NCBI GenBank assembly: GCA_026210745.1
Contig: CP110632.1
Span: forward strand, 806,001-870,000
Source of the DNA: Exobasidium rhododendri
Taxonomy: Eukaryota > Basidiomycota > Exobasidiomycetes > Exobasidiales > Exobasidiaceae
Reading direction: 5' to 3'
Length of the DNA stretch: 64,000 nt
A program made the position numbers and the translations under genes. This document shows positions 20,904 to 32,377 of this stretch, one piece after another. The notes beneath the pieces are model-generated. The model was not told where the DNA came from and did no database searches. It was given only the letters and a program-made list of their open reading frames with translations. Every line of letters starts with the position of its first letter. The stretch's first letter is position 1.

Positions 20904-23561
20904 AGTAGGCTCTCTAATTTCGTTGCATACGGCGCTGAAGCTGCCCTTTTTAAGTCAAGGCTTCTGTGGCAAACGTTGGTGAAAAATGAGAGATTTCCCT
21001 GAATGAAGGAAGTAGAAGAGGGTTATGCAATGCCAAGCATGAAGTGCCGAGGGGTGAAAGGAGATATCTGCAGATCGGGGCTGTGCTGGTACGGAGAGAG
21101 AGAATGGAAGTGCAGAAGTGGCCAAGTCTTCTCTGCCCTACCTCCGAGGTAGCGATGAAGATGGGAAAGGCCGGAGATGCGAGGGAAGGGGGTCCCACTG
21201 CCCTCCGTTATAATCGTATTCATTTTCTCTTGGCGTTGACCCTTTGTTTCCAGGCCTCTAGAATCAATCAAGCTTTTCTTCTCTTGATTTTCTCTTGCTC
21301 AATAGAGATAGAGTAATGGATGTCACTGTGCTTAATAGCGGGGAATCACAAACTTACTTTAATCTCACGCCTCTTGTGTGTATTCTTTTGTCGCGAGACA
21401 AATCAGTGCATGGTGTTTCTCTGGCGCGTACGGAAAAGAGTCTAACTATAAGTTGTGTTGCAGCGTGGGGTTCTTCTACCTTACGCACATGATTAATATT
21501 GGCGTTGCCTGACAATTTTAGATGAGATTGGCAAATACGAGGGTTCGCCAAGACTCAAAAAAGGCTTACATGCGAAAAAAGCCCACAAAAGTTGATTGAT
21601 GGTGGAGGTGACGGTAAGTTGCGGATGAAGTGTGATCGCAAAGACTGAAGAGAGATCTGTTCATGAAAGACAATCGTCAGATCGTATGAGTGTTGTCGTC
21701 TTCTCAGTTCCTTCTTTCAGTCTAAGCACAGAGGATGACAGTAAGGCATGCCCATTTCTCATGGAGTTGCACATTAATGGTGGTCTCGGATCTCGAACTG
21801 ACTGGAGATTAGCCTTTGTGTGCCTTTAAGGGGGACTGTGAAGGTCGCCATGCCTATGTAGAATACCGACTGCAGCACCGTACTTTTTCTCGCGAAAGAC
21901 TTGCTTCGTTGGATCAGGCATGTCCCCGCACTGTCGAGCAATGAACAAGTGTCACCCGCTGGTGCCTCCAGGTGCTTCTGTAAGAGATGCAGATGGCCCA
22001 TCGATTGCGCTGAACGGGCTTGTTTTCTGTGGTCTCTTCATACCAGGCCTAGTAGGTGAACACCATACAAGGAAGAACTTTGACGTACTTTCTGCGTCGT
22101 ATAGAGAAGCCTTGTGCAGTCCTATTGCATAATCATGAGCTAGCACCGCAAGGCACCGTGCCATCTGATTCATGAGACAGCGAATGATCAGCATCTTCGA
22201 TCCGACACAACGATACTTGCTTCCGTGCCGCTCCAAGTGTCGAGAAGATTCGAGAAATTACAGACCCTGTTAGTACTTGTGGACGAGGGAGAAGCATCGA
22301 TAGACAGGCGCATCTCTTGCTCTCGTAAGGAGGGAAGGATGTACAGAGCACTCCGTATCATACTTGAGGACACGAAGAGGCCTGCAGAATGTATCCACAG
22401 AGAGAGAGAAGATGTCAGTGTCTGTAGCGCTGGAGAGTTCGCAGTGTCGCCGAAGGATAAGTACGAGGCCTGCAAACCATTTCCACGGAGAGAGAGAAGA
22501 TGTCAGTCTCCGTAGCGCTGGAGAGGTCGCGATGTTGCCGAAGGGATAAGTGCAATGGAGCCCGGAGCAGATTCCCAACTTTCAGCAGAGACACGGATCG
22601 TATGACAGACTGGGAAGGCTGGCCCGACTAGATCCACTTCATGTGCCCTTTCTTTGAAGAGACCCTGCATGCGAAACGAGCCAAGACGGCGAGCGAATAC
22701 GACACAGGATACGTCAAGTACGCTGTCAATGGGGATGGACGTTTGAGAGTAGACATGAGACTGACGATGTCTATTCATTGAGCATTCAAGCCGTCGACTG
22801 AAGTGCTCGCAAACACTTTCCTGGATAATGTTCGATTCTACACTTGAACTCTGGCACATCTTTGGCAGTGACAAGTGCGCCCTACTAGCTGGAAAAGTGC
22901 AACCTCGTCGTGACATGAGCCTGTACGCAGAGGCGTACGTCTTTCTGCGTATCTGACACGCACACAGACGATCAAGAATCCCCATGAGGCATACTGGGAG
23001 GATGACATGCTAATTATCGGACTGCATCTACTGCTTCGATCGGGATTTCCTTCGTCATAGACAAGGGAAGAGGGAGATAGGAGACACCATTACGCGGCCA
23101 GTGTCTCTCTATGCTATGTCAAATCTACTCGCGGCAAGCGGCTCCTTCGTGGTAGCAATCGGATGAGCTCTCAGTTCCGTCTCTGGCTCTTCCGTTAAGC
23201 TCTCCGGAAGAAGTTGGGAGTTCTGCCAATGATCGACCTATAATTCACTTGTGTCATTAGTACATTTTGGCAGTGCTACCAATAGCTTATTGTACTGTAT
23301 CGCTTGAATGACAGTGTTTTCACCGACCGCAGCCGAGCTCACCCTCTCCCCTCCGTGTCACTTCAAATAAATCATCACAAAAGGGCCCCTACCACCCTGT
23401 AACAAGCAATGGTAGGATGTTCGAGGTGGAAATTCCGGCGTGCTGCTTCTCTCTCCTCCAATCGGAACTTTGCCTTCGACGCGACGCGAAAAGTATTCGT
23501 ATACTAGCGCCCCAGAGTGATTTTCCCAAGCACACCCTCAATGCATCCATCAAGACAATGA
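20904..23561. other. Gene-poor 2.7-kb region with a tandem repeat
   Basis: No open frame longer than about 160 codons, none with a recognisable domain, and most lack an ATG. The only clear structure is the two-copy 88-bp tandem repeat at 22377-22552. The right end (about 23300-23561) is the presumed Scm3 promoter, and the left 100 bp the ADAM promoter. No tRNA or transposon terminal repeat was found by eye. Confidence 0.5.
22377..22552. repeat. Two-copy direct tandem repeat, unit 88 bp
   Basis: Copy 1 (22377-22464) and copy 2 (22465-22552) both begin gaggcctgca, carry cc-ac-gagagagagaagatgtcagt in the middle and gtagcgctggagag later, and end near gccgaagggataagt or its variant. They differ at about a dozen positions, so the duplication is not recent. 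A weaker related segment may precede copy 1. It could be a decayed minisatellite or part of a lost element. Confidence 0.85.
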
Positions 23562-24635
23562 ATGCGAAGCACAATGAAAGACGATGGCGACGATGAAAAT
23601 TATACTCCTCCGAGCGAGGAGCATCTGAAGCCACGAACACCCTCCGATGATCGTGACATCGACCGCCTGCGCCAACAATCCAGTCAAAAATTGAGATTAG
23701 CCTGGGAGGATGTCTATCGCAAATTTGAAGATGCTCACTTGCAGGTGCAAGACGAGATATACCTTGGTCGACGTACAGTCAAGGGAGACAGTATGAGGAT
23801 CGTTCGAGATCGAGGTCACCTTCGCTCGTTAGGCAAGACAGCTCTTGGTTTCGGATGCTTCCACATCGACAAGGCCGAATTGATTGGCTGCGATGCGATG
23901 AAGATGGAGGATGCTTCTATAGTGCCTGAGATCGCAATGAAGTCTGAAGGAGGTGATGGAGAGGCAGTGATGGAGCAAGAGCCGAGGATAGCACAGCAGC
24001 GCTCAGTATGGCCAGTGGGAGATCCTGACCTGCGCGATTTCCTTCAAGCAGAAGCGGAGAGGAAGGAGATGTGTGGAGACATAGATGGCGAAGAAGAGGA
24101 AGAAGACAATGATGACGTTTTCGAAAGCAGCACCATTCCTGACTTGTCGTCTTTAGGCTGGGACGGGCAGAGAGGCAGGAAGAGACGGAGAAAGAGCGAG
24201 ACGAAAGACGGTGCCGACAGTAGGCCGAGGGAAGACACAGAGGTGTACTCACTGGCGCTAGCTGCATGGGAGGCAGAGGAGCTTCATAATAAGGATAGGA
24301 GAGACATACAGGCCGACGGATCAAGCTGCGCATCGCACGAAGGCGTCTCTTCAGGGACGCCCGTACCTCCCATTCACTCGCCTCTCTTCAGTTGCTCGCC
24401 AACCCAAGCGTCTAAGGAAGAGCGAACACCGAAAGGCCAGCGAAGTTTCGGCACACCTTGTCTCGTAGGGACTCCAAAGCTTACGAAAAGCACCTCGGCC
24501 TCGAAAAGAAGGACGGCAGGACTTGTCTTGTCGCAACGGGACCAGTCGCCTCACCTATTGAGAACAGTCACAAGTGCCTGTCATGGCGAGGGGAGGTGCA
24601 CTAAGAGCCTGTGCCTGATGTGCGGCGGAATTTGA
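23562..24635 (+). CDS. Probable Scm3/HJURP-type CENP-A chaperone
   Basis: A single frame of 357 aa. Residues about 43-92 contain LRLAWEDVYRKFED, then VQDEIYLGRRTV and IVRDRGHLRSL. This resembles the fungal Scm3 domain, in which a helix with an [RK]-x-x-[FW]-x-x-[IV][FY]-x-K[FY] pattern is followed by GDEIDL-x-T-G-x-I-V-x-[DN][RN]GHL. Scm3 binds CENP-A/H4 and loads it at centromeres. The middle is acidic and disordered with a basic patch (RGRKRRRKSE, near residue 208). The extreme C-terminus has a Cys cluster C-x5-C-x4-C-x2-C, and Scm3 homologues often carry a DNA-binding Cys cluster or AT hook. Start ATG 23562; a six-codon upstream frame (ATG 23541 to TGA 23559-23561) ends immediately before it. 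The call rests on motif memory, so it is probable rather than certain. Confidence 0.72.
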   Translation: MRSTMKDDGDDENYTPPSEEHLKPRTPSDDRDIDRLRQQSSQKLRLAWEDVYRKFEDAHLQVQDEIYLGRRTVKGDSMRIVRDRGHLRSLGKTALGFGCFHIDKAELIGCDAMKMEDASIVPEIAMKSEGGDGEAVMEQEPRIAQQRSVWPVGDPDLRDFLQAEAERKEMCGDIDGEEEEEDNDDVFESSTIPDLSSLGWDGQRGRKRRRKSETKDGADSRPREDTEVYSLALAAWEAEELHNKDRRDIQADGSSCASHEGVSSGTPVPPIHSPLFSCSPTQASKEERTPKGQRSFGTPCLVGTPKLTKSTSASKRRTAGLVLSQRDQSPHLLRTVTSACHGEGRCTKSLCLMCGGI

Positions 24636-24976
24636 AAGAGGAGTTGTCTTTTCGCTCATTCGTCATATGTACTATATCAATCACTACCATCACAACTGTA
24701 TCATAACACAAGACAAGGGAAAAATAGATGAGAATTCCGCTCTTTATCCTCGTGCCTGAATCGACGTGCCCTTTGGAGTCATTTTAATGAGCGTGTGCTA
24801 AGTCACTCTTTTCTCCTTTTTCTTTTGATTCTCTTCCCAGACTTAGCGTACACGCGGTGATAAAAGAAAGAAAAAGAAGGAGGATCACAATCGCAATCAC
24901 TTTCCGAGTCGAGTGATTGCAGGTCCTCGCTATCATTGTCAATATACACCGCTTCATTCGGAATTCCCATCTCGCC
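24636..24976. other. Intergenic, Scm3-like gene to AsnRS
   Basis: 341 bp between two genes on the same strand. It holds the 3' end of one and the promoter of the other, including a purine-rich stretch at about 24862-24885. No gene is seen. Confidence 0.45.
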
Positions 24977-26969
24977 ATGTCCGGAGTGCTACACCAGGCA
25001 GCGGAGGCTCTGCACATCTCCAAAGAGAGAGAAGAACCAGCCACCAAAGGCCCAGCAGGTGAGTGACTGCCCCGTCGTTCTCTCCTTCTCTCTCCTGTGC
25101 TCGTTCGTTACGAAGATGGAGCAATCATAGTGACCCTCTTCCACGTTGCTTCTTCGCACAGTCTACGTGGACGAAGTTGCAGGATCAGATGCAAACGGTG
25201 ATGGCAGTAAAGCAAAGCCATACGCTACGGCTGTTGGTGCTTTTATGGCAAAGGGAGTAGATTCTTCCATCTTTACCAAGAAGGCAGGCGAAGATGCTGC
25301 AAAGGACGCCGAGGGCTACAGTCCCATTTCTACGAGTGGAGGAAAGAAGGCCAAGAAGATGTATGAATCCGCTGTCAAGAGAAGGCAGAAAGAAGCAGAG
25401 GCAGCAGGCAAAGCACAGGCAGATGAAGGAAACGAAGAGAAGAGATTGGAAGAAAGCAAGAAGATTGTATTGGAAGAGCCCAAGAGCTTCTACAAGAAGG
25501 TGAGCTGGCAGTCGCTCTTTGAAGTGGGGCGAAAGAGTCTACTCACTGACTGACTCGATCATCTCTTCAGATTAAACTTGGGCAAGGAGTAGATTGCCGA
25601 GATCAGCAGGTCAAGGTACAGGGTTGGGTTCATCGACTGCGAGTTCAAAAGGGACTCATGTTCATTGTTCTTCGAGATGGAACCGGCTTCATGCAATGCG
25701 TTCTTAATGGAAAGCTCACACAAACCTATGATGCCTTGACGCTTACGCTAGAGAGCACAGTAGAAATCAGAGGTACACTGAAAGCACTGCCAGAAGGCAA
25801 GTCTGCGCCTGACAACCACGAATTAGCGGCAGATTGGTGGACTTGCGTGGGCAAAGCGCCAGGCGGTGAAGATGCCTTTACCAACAAGATCTCAGAGGTG
25901 AGAAGGAAGGATACGAGGAGGGCATGATGCCGACCGCAAGTACCAATTGTGAGCTGACATCCCGAATTTTCCTTTTTCGCTGCAGGGCGCAGATCCTTCC
26001 ATCCTAGCCGATGCCCGTCATCTGGTCATTCGTGGAGAGACCGCTTCCGCCGTACTCAAGACTAGAGCAGCTGTCCTTCGAGCGTTTCGGGAAGAGTACG
26101 CTAGTCTTTCGATGCTTGAGGTGACACCGCCGTGCATGGTACAGACGCAGGTCGAAGGAGGTGGTACACTCTTCGGATTCAACTACTACGGCCAGAATGC
26201 GTACCTTACACAGAGCAGTCAACTGTATCTAGAAACATGTTTGCCAAGTCTAGGAGACGTCTTTTGTATTCAAGAGAGCTTCCGAGCGGAAAAGAGTCAC
26301 ACTCGAAGACACCTGAGCGAGTACACTCACATGGAAGCCGAACTCGCCTTCATCAACTTCGAAGACTTGCTAGAGCACCTGGAACAGGTCATTTGTGGAA
26401 CGCTCAGCAGACTGCTGAGTGACACTGCCTCCAAGAAGCTGCTCGATCAGCTCAACCCGTCCTTTTCGATGCCAAAGCGACCCTTTAAGAGAATGGACTA
26501 TCGAGAAGCAATCAAGTGGCTCAATGACAACAACATCAAGACGGACGAGGGCAAAGACCACGTCGTAGGAGATGACATTGCGGAAGCAGCCGAGCGAAAG
26601 ATGACCGATGCACTCAATGTTCCCATCTTCTTGACGAGATTCCCAAGAGAGATCAAAGCGTTCTACATGAAGCGATGTCCGGAGAATGATGAATTCACCG
26701 AGAGCGTAGACGTTCTCATGCCTGGCGTAGGCGAAATTGTGGGAGGAAGCATGAGAATGAGTGGAGCAGAGGAACTGCTGGAAGCGTATCAACGAGAAGG
26801 GATCGACGCCAAGCCTTACTATTGGTACACTGATCAGCGCAAGTACGGCACCTGTGAACATGGTGGATACGGGCTAGGAGTGGAGAGATTCTTGGCTTGG
26901 GTCACCAACCGATACACTGTCCGAGAGTGCTCCCTGTATCCTCGCTTCACCGGCCGATGCACGCCATAG
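24977..26969 (+). CDS. Cytosolic asparaginyl-tRNA synthetase
   Basis: Charges tRNA-Asn with asparagine for cytosolic translation; class IIb synthetase. Four exons (24977-25058, 25162-25499, 25571-25897, 25986-26969) give 576 aa, and every join keeps frame. An N-terminal extension of about 125 residues rich in Lys/Glu/Ala ([17 protein letters not shown]) is typical of eukaryotic cytosolic AsnRS. It is followed by the OB-fold anticodon-binding domain ([24 protein letters not shown]). The catalytic domain shows motif 2 ([23 protein letters not shown] region) and motif 3 ([13 protein letters not shown]). The protein ends near [11 protein letters not shown], as AsnRS does, and no mitochondrial presequence is seen. 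Confidence 0.96.
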
Positions 26970-27268
26970 TCACCTTCTTCTCCATACGTGTAGGTTGGAT
27001 GTAATGGAGAGGAAAAAGGGAAAGGAGAGGAAAGATAAAAAAAAGAACGAATGAAAAAAAATGTATGGTGACCGAGAGTGGTAATGTCATTATTACACAT
27101 GCGATCTAGTGTTGGTCAATGGTGCGTGAATTAGAGAGGGCATGAAGGTGTGATGCGGTGTGCCATAGGCTAGTGTCGGTCAGTGTGTATGTGGTGTGGT
27201 GAAAGAAAAGGGAGAGAAAGGGCGGAGGAATGTATGTGCATCCTGAGTGAATTGAGGGAAACGTTTCC

Positions 27269-28062
27269 TCACAAGTCCATGTCGTCGCTCAATTGCGAAG
27301 GAGCTTTCGACGCCATTTGAGCGGCAAACAGCGTCGTTGGCTTGCCCTTCAGATGATGCTTCTTTTTCGCCAGGTTGAGCTTGGAAGTGCACGGGGAGAG
27401 CATGTTGTCGGTGGGCGAGTAAAAGTTGCCTGCCGATGCTGTTCTCGCTGCCAGAGGAGCAGTGGCCTGAGGTGGAGGAGGGAATGCAAGACCAGGGTCT
27501 CTGTCAGTATGACGACCATATGTAGGTGGTAAGTACATGCATCCACACACACCTTTCGATGACCGATCTCTTCTGTAATGCTGGTGACGAGTCCGTCGCT
27601 GGCCTTTCTCTTGATAACGAGCAAGGTTCGAGTGGATGTGCCGTCATGGGTTGCTACTGTCATGTCGATGCACATGGACCGAGGTGCCAAGGTCGATGGT
27701 GTGGTCAAGATCCGGGTGGTGACTGCTGGACGGGATGTCGATGCGCTCTTCATAGCCTTAGCCCTTCCTTCGAGGCCCGTCAAGCCGACCGAGACATCTC
27801 CGCTGGACATGGTAAAGACCACCTGAGGCGAGAAGATCTGAGCCGGGAATGGCGATCCTTGCAGCGAGTACATCTGGACGTGTGTTGAAATACTTCTATG
27901 AGGAAGTCGAAGACTTTATTGCGAGCTCAAGAATCTACTCACCTCCTGAACAGCTTGCATGATGATCATCTCGTCTAACTCTGGTTTTCGCTCTGGCAGG
28001 TTCATTGAGTCCTCAGGAGTCAAGCCAGCTGCGTTGAGCTTGACGTTGGATGGATGCATCAT
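27269..28062 (-). CDS. Unknown small protein with Spo12-like C-terminal motif
   Basis: Gene model: exons 28062-27943, 27873-27551 and 27500-27269, giving 224 aa. The first intron (69 bp, gtgagt donor) is clear. The second (about 50 bp) has an ambiguous donor because of a gtgtgtgtg run, so a few residues there are uncertain. The N-terminus reads MMHPSNVKLNAAGLTPEDSM, and the middle has no known domain. The last 60 residues contain SPTDNMLSPCTSKLN, then KKKHHLKGKPTTLF. This resembles the short conserved motif of the Spo12/Bns1 family, which acts in mitotic exit and meiosis in yeasts. That likeness is from memory and is short. The start ATG at 28062 has an in-frame stop a few codons upstream. 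It is divergent from the NAD kinase gene. Confidence 0.6.
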
Positions 28063-28405
28063 CTTGAAGGATCTTGTTCAAATCTGAATTTGCTTGAGTG
28101 GCTGCTTTCGATGTCAGGTCAGAGGAAGAAGGTGGACGCTTGATGAAGTCGTTGAAAGAGATTGATGTAACACTCACTGTTAAATTTATCTCGCTCTCAA
28201 CTTCAACTACCTCACCTCGGCCTCCTTGGACATTAGTAAAAATTGTGCGAGAGAACTTCAACCAACACCACTGTAAATCACCGCGCTACCCTCACGTGGA
28301 CTCGCACGGACCAGCGCAAGTCGCAAATATTGACAAGCAGACGCGAATGAGAGGCAGGACACAGGAGTGCTAAGGGCAGGAGGCCCACAGGTACACCTAA
28401 GAGAG
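28063..28405. promoter_or_regulatory. Divergent promoter, Spo12-like gene and NAD kinase
   Basis: 343 bp separate two divergent start codons. An 80-codon open frame on the minus strand covers part of it but opens at TTG and overlaps the first gene out of frame, so it is probably leader. No TATA element stands out. Confidence 0.45.
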
Positions 28406-29948
28406 ATGATCAAGACTTGGTCACCAGCATTACGATGGGTGGGGTGCAGCAGCACCAGCAGCAGGAACTTGCACACATCTACAGTCTGCGCGAAAAATCG
28501 ACTGCACGACTTACCAGAAAAGGTCTCGCTACGCACGGGGCCACTAGGTCGGCTATCGAAGGTCATCAATCCCCGCGAGTCGAGTAAAATTACAACACGA
28601 GTAGGGAGCAGCTTTGGAGGCAATCATTCCCTGGAATGGTGCGAAGTGCCTAGGAATATCCTGATAGTCAAGAAGAGACACGATGTAAAGTCATCGCAAG
28701 CGCTCTCACAAGCCGTACAACATATACAGAAGACTTACCCGTCTATGAACATCATCGTCGAGCCAGATTCCTACGAGCAGTTTGGCAAGGAGTATGCAAA
28801 CTTGGTCTCTGCAGGCCCAGAGGAGAAGCACATGCTAAGCTCAAAGGTAGATCTGGCCGTCACACTAGGAGGAGATGGAACCATTCTACACGTCTCTAGT
28901 CTATTTGACCAAGATGCCGTACCGCCAGTCCTAAGCTTTTCAATGGGAACGCTCGGCTTTCTCCTTCCATATCGTGAGCCAAGGAGGAGGCACTTTGTCG
29001 TACTTGCGTTCCGATAACAGAGACCTCGACCTCCCGCAGATATCGACTCATTCGAGGCCTCATTCCGTGATGTCATCGATTCTAAGGTGACGCTTCTTTT
29101 GCGAATGAGACTTCACCAAACCACACACGAAGCAGATGGATCCTTGGCTCAATCAGCGGATGGGAGATCAAGTGGTGAGCTTTGCATATGCGTATTGACC
29201 ACATCATCATCTCTCACTTCTGTCTCCTTACACCAGACATTCATCTCATGAACGAGGTGGCGCTGCATCGAGGCCGTTCACCACACATGACCACCATCGA
29301 TGCCTTTGTTGATGGCCGTCATCTTACGCAAGCCATTGTGAGTGATGATCATGTGCGAGCGTGTCCGTGAATAACAGCGTACTGAATTAGCTGCCTCTCT
29401 CTCAGTCTGATGGATTGATAATCGCTACACCGACTGGATCAACTGCTTACTCCTTATCAGCCGGCGGACCGATTGTGCATCCCTCGGTCCAGTCCTTGCT
29501 CCTGACGCCCATCTGTCCTCGCTCCTTGAGTTTCCGAACAGTCCTACTACCTAGTGACTCCAACATCCAACTGAAAGTCGCAAAGGTATCTCGGTCTTCA
29601 GCTGATGTGATTGTTGATGGAAGGGAGTTGCAATCTCTACGACCGGGTCAATTTCTTCAGGTAGCCATGTCGCCATTCCCCATTCCGTGCATCAACCGCA
29701 CCTCTAACGATGGTCAAACGAACCGCTATGGGAATGGCATGTCAAAGAAAGCTCTGTTGCAGCAGGAACCTAAGTTGATCGAAAAGACAGACGAGAAGGC
29801 TACGGTTCAGACGCAGATGGCTCAATCTGAGAGGGGACAAGATGACTGGGTCCGTGACATCAACACGCTTCTTCGCTTCAACGCCTCCTTTTCTGGTCGG
29901 GGACTCTTAGGAGGGAAGGGTGCTTATGAGGAGAATGAAGACAAGTGA
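28406..29948 (+). CDS. NAD(H) kinase, probably mitochondrial (Pos5-like)
   Basis: Phosphorylates NAD or NADH to NADP(H). Four exons (28406-28973, 29040-29174, 29237-29337, 29406-29948) give 448 aa, and all joins keep frame. Catalytic motifs: TLGGDGTILH, the NE pair in HLMNEVALHRG, and the signature ATPTGSTAYSLSAGGPIVHP. The N-terminus from ATG 28406 (MIKTWSPALRWVGCSSTSSRNL) is rich in Arg/Ser and hydrophobics with no acidic residues, like a mitochondrial presequence. This points to the Pos5 class rather than the cytosolic Utr1 class. The frame is open upstream to a GTG at 28367, which is not needed. The C-terminal 80 residues are low complexity. NADH versus NAD preference cannot be read from the sequence. 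Confidence 0.92.
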
Positions 29949-30200
29949 TCGTCCTGTAATATGTTCCCATGTATCACCATCTACTACAGTAATGCTATAC
30001 CATGTCGACCTTCAACCGTTACAGGGAACGAGGAGAGACGCGAGCACGTGGCGCGACGCCCACCAGAACTCTCCATGCGATTTGAAATTCTAATGACTGC
30101 GATCCCACTGGCATAACGACGAGACGTAAGGCTTTGTAGACGGCATCAGAGATCACAGAAAGCATCGTACAGTCGACGGAGCTGCACCTGCGAGATAGCA

Positions 30201-32377
30201 ATGGAAGTGGTGGAGGAAATGTCTATGGCAGGGGCCAATGTCGAATATGAGATGATGCAAGACGAGGTCGTCTCGACTGGTGTGGAAGTAGCTGAAGATC
30301 AGGCGATGGATTATTCTGCGCCCGGTAGCACACTCGCGAATGAAGAAGAAGAAGAAGAAGAAGAAGCAGAAGAAGACGAATACGAAGTCGAGATGAGAGA
30401 GTACGAAGAAGAGGGTGGTGTCGAGGGAGGGGAGCGAATAGAAGATTTCCAGCCAGGTGAAGAGGAGGCAGGACAAGTCGATGCCCCTGTTGCCATTCTA
30501 GACGGCGACGAACACATTGGGGAGGAAATGAGCGATGAAGAGCATCTAGAACTAGGGGACAATGGTGACGAGCAATTGACAGAAGAGGCTATCGGTGACG
30601 AGCAACCCGAAGGAGAGGCTATCGATGACGGGCAAGTAGAGGAAGAAAATTATCATGAGGAGCAGATTGTATCCGAAGTTGAGCAGGATTACAGCAACAA
30701 GAGAGAAGAAGCCGTTGCCACAGAAGCCGAGCAATATGAAGATGATGAAGACGATGCCGAAAAAGGGCGTCTAATGGAGATGCCCCATGGCGAGGAAGGC
30801 CTGGAAGTCGAAGGGACAGGGCAGGCAGAAGAGCAGGAGAATACAAAAACAGAGCACAGTGGTAATTTGGGCCCAGCGGCGAAAGCAGAAGCGCAGGAGC
30901 CTGCCACCAAAGATGAAGAAGCTGCCGCTGACAAAAAGTACACAGGCGAGACCATGCAAAATGAGCCAGGCGAGACCACGCAAGATGAGGCAGACGAGCC
31001 AGCAGAGTCGGAAAACTATGAGGCAGGGGCGAATGCAGGAGGCGCAGCTGAAAGTGTCGCTGCTACTGCTGGGGCAGATCAGCTTGGCGACGAAGTCGTT
31101 AGCACGTCAGAAGACGGTCAAAATGATGAAGAGGAGGACGTTGACGCTCCACCTGCCATTCGAATCACATTCAACGATCAAGACTTTGTTCTCTTTTCTG
31201 AGAGTGAACCATCGTCGTACATTTCTACTCAAAAAGAAGAAATAGTATCTGCACCACAATTGAAAGCCGACCCAAAGGCGTTTCACGAGTCGCTCGATAC
31301 CTTATTCCAGTCGCTGCGAGTGAAGGACTCACTGGGCGACTTTCTCGAGGAGGGAAGCGAATTGCAAATCAGCTTTGTCGACCTGGACATGATGCTGCGC
31401 GAGGTGAGGGGGACGTTCTCTGCTCTGAATAGTGTTAAATTTCGCCTTACTGACCAGTGAACGCTTCTTTGCAGGACGATGTCTACGCAAGAGAGATCTC
31501 GCTGAGCGACATCTATCGAATCCATGTAGGATTTGGTTTCTCTTCAAGTTTGCATCTGGTGGTCTCCGAGACAATTCGCTTTCTGACGAGATACAACGAA
31601 CTAGCTGCGCAGGTATCTTCTGTGATAGCGCAGGAGGTTGAAGACCAGACGAGTCAGATATTCGGGGAAGATAGGGAGGACTTGACACATGTTGATGACG
31701 GTGTTGCTATTACTGGCGAGCAGGAGGAAGCCAATGCTGAGCCGGGTCAGGTCGAGGCAGATCAGACGGATGGCTTTCAGATTGAGCAAAGTAATGAGGG
31801 TGTATACGAGGAAGGCGAGGAAGTAGAAGAGGCCAGAGTAGAGGAGGATGGCGAAGAGGGAGAATTGGAAGAGGGTACAAGGGAGACCTCAGAACAGACT
31901 AGAGAATCCGATCTACAGGAACAGTATGCTTCTCGTGAAGGCCAAGGCCAGGGCGAGAAGACAAATGCCACCGCTATCAGGATAAGTCCCGCCGGAAACG
32001 GAGAAGAAGTGCCTCACAGTGAAGAGCAGAGAGAAGAAAGCTACCAAGAGGAGAACAATGAGGGGAAAGAGCTCCCTGCCGAAGAAACGGACGAGGCAGA
32101 AGACGGTGAAGAAATCATCGACTACGAGGAAGCGTATGGAAGCAATTACGGCCGCAAAGGCGCGGAATTGGAAGGGGAGGTCGGCGCGGAGATAGTGTAT
32201 AAGAATGACAATGGTGAAGACCAGAGCTACGATGAGGACAAGACCGGTAGTGCAGTTCGGCAAAAACGACCCTATGAGAATGGGCAGGAAGAGGGAGAAG
32301 ATTCAGGAGACGCCATCATCGAAAATAGCGAGACAGAGAGCAAACGAGCCAAGGTTGGCAGAATCGACGAAGCGTGA
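30201..32377 (+). CDS. Very acidic protein of unknown function, probably nuclear
   Basis: Two exons (30201-31403, 31475-32377; gtgagg donor, ttgcag acceptor) encode 701 aa. Residues 1-330 are dominated by Glu/Asp with Gly, Ala and Gln, in imperfect repeats such as GDEQ-x-x-x-EAI. A folded-looking core spans about 315-475: AIRITFNDQDFVLFSES, then FHESLDTLFQSLRVKDSLGDF and, across the splice site, EDDVYAREISLSDIYRIHVG and FLTRYNELAA. A second acidic half follows, ending in basic patches (QKRPYENG, SKRAKVGR) that could be nuclear localisation signals. I do not recognise the core domain. The splice junction inside the core argues that this is a real expressed gene. Homologues with the same core in other fungi would be expected if it is functional. 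Confidence 0.75.

Noticed and set aside
22828..22850. tRNA-like T-arm sequence (gttcgattc)
   Set aside because: The flanking bases do not pair as a T stem, and no matching D arm or acceptor stem lies upstream.
22503..22985. 160-codon minus-strand frame in the gene-poor block
   Set aside because: No domain, no good promoter context, and it overlaps the tandem repeat; length is within chance for this base composition.
28013..28261. 80-codon minus-strand frame upstream of the Spo12-like gene
   Set aside because: Opens at TTG and overlaps the first coding exon out of frame. I considered it as an extra exon, but no join keeps frame.
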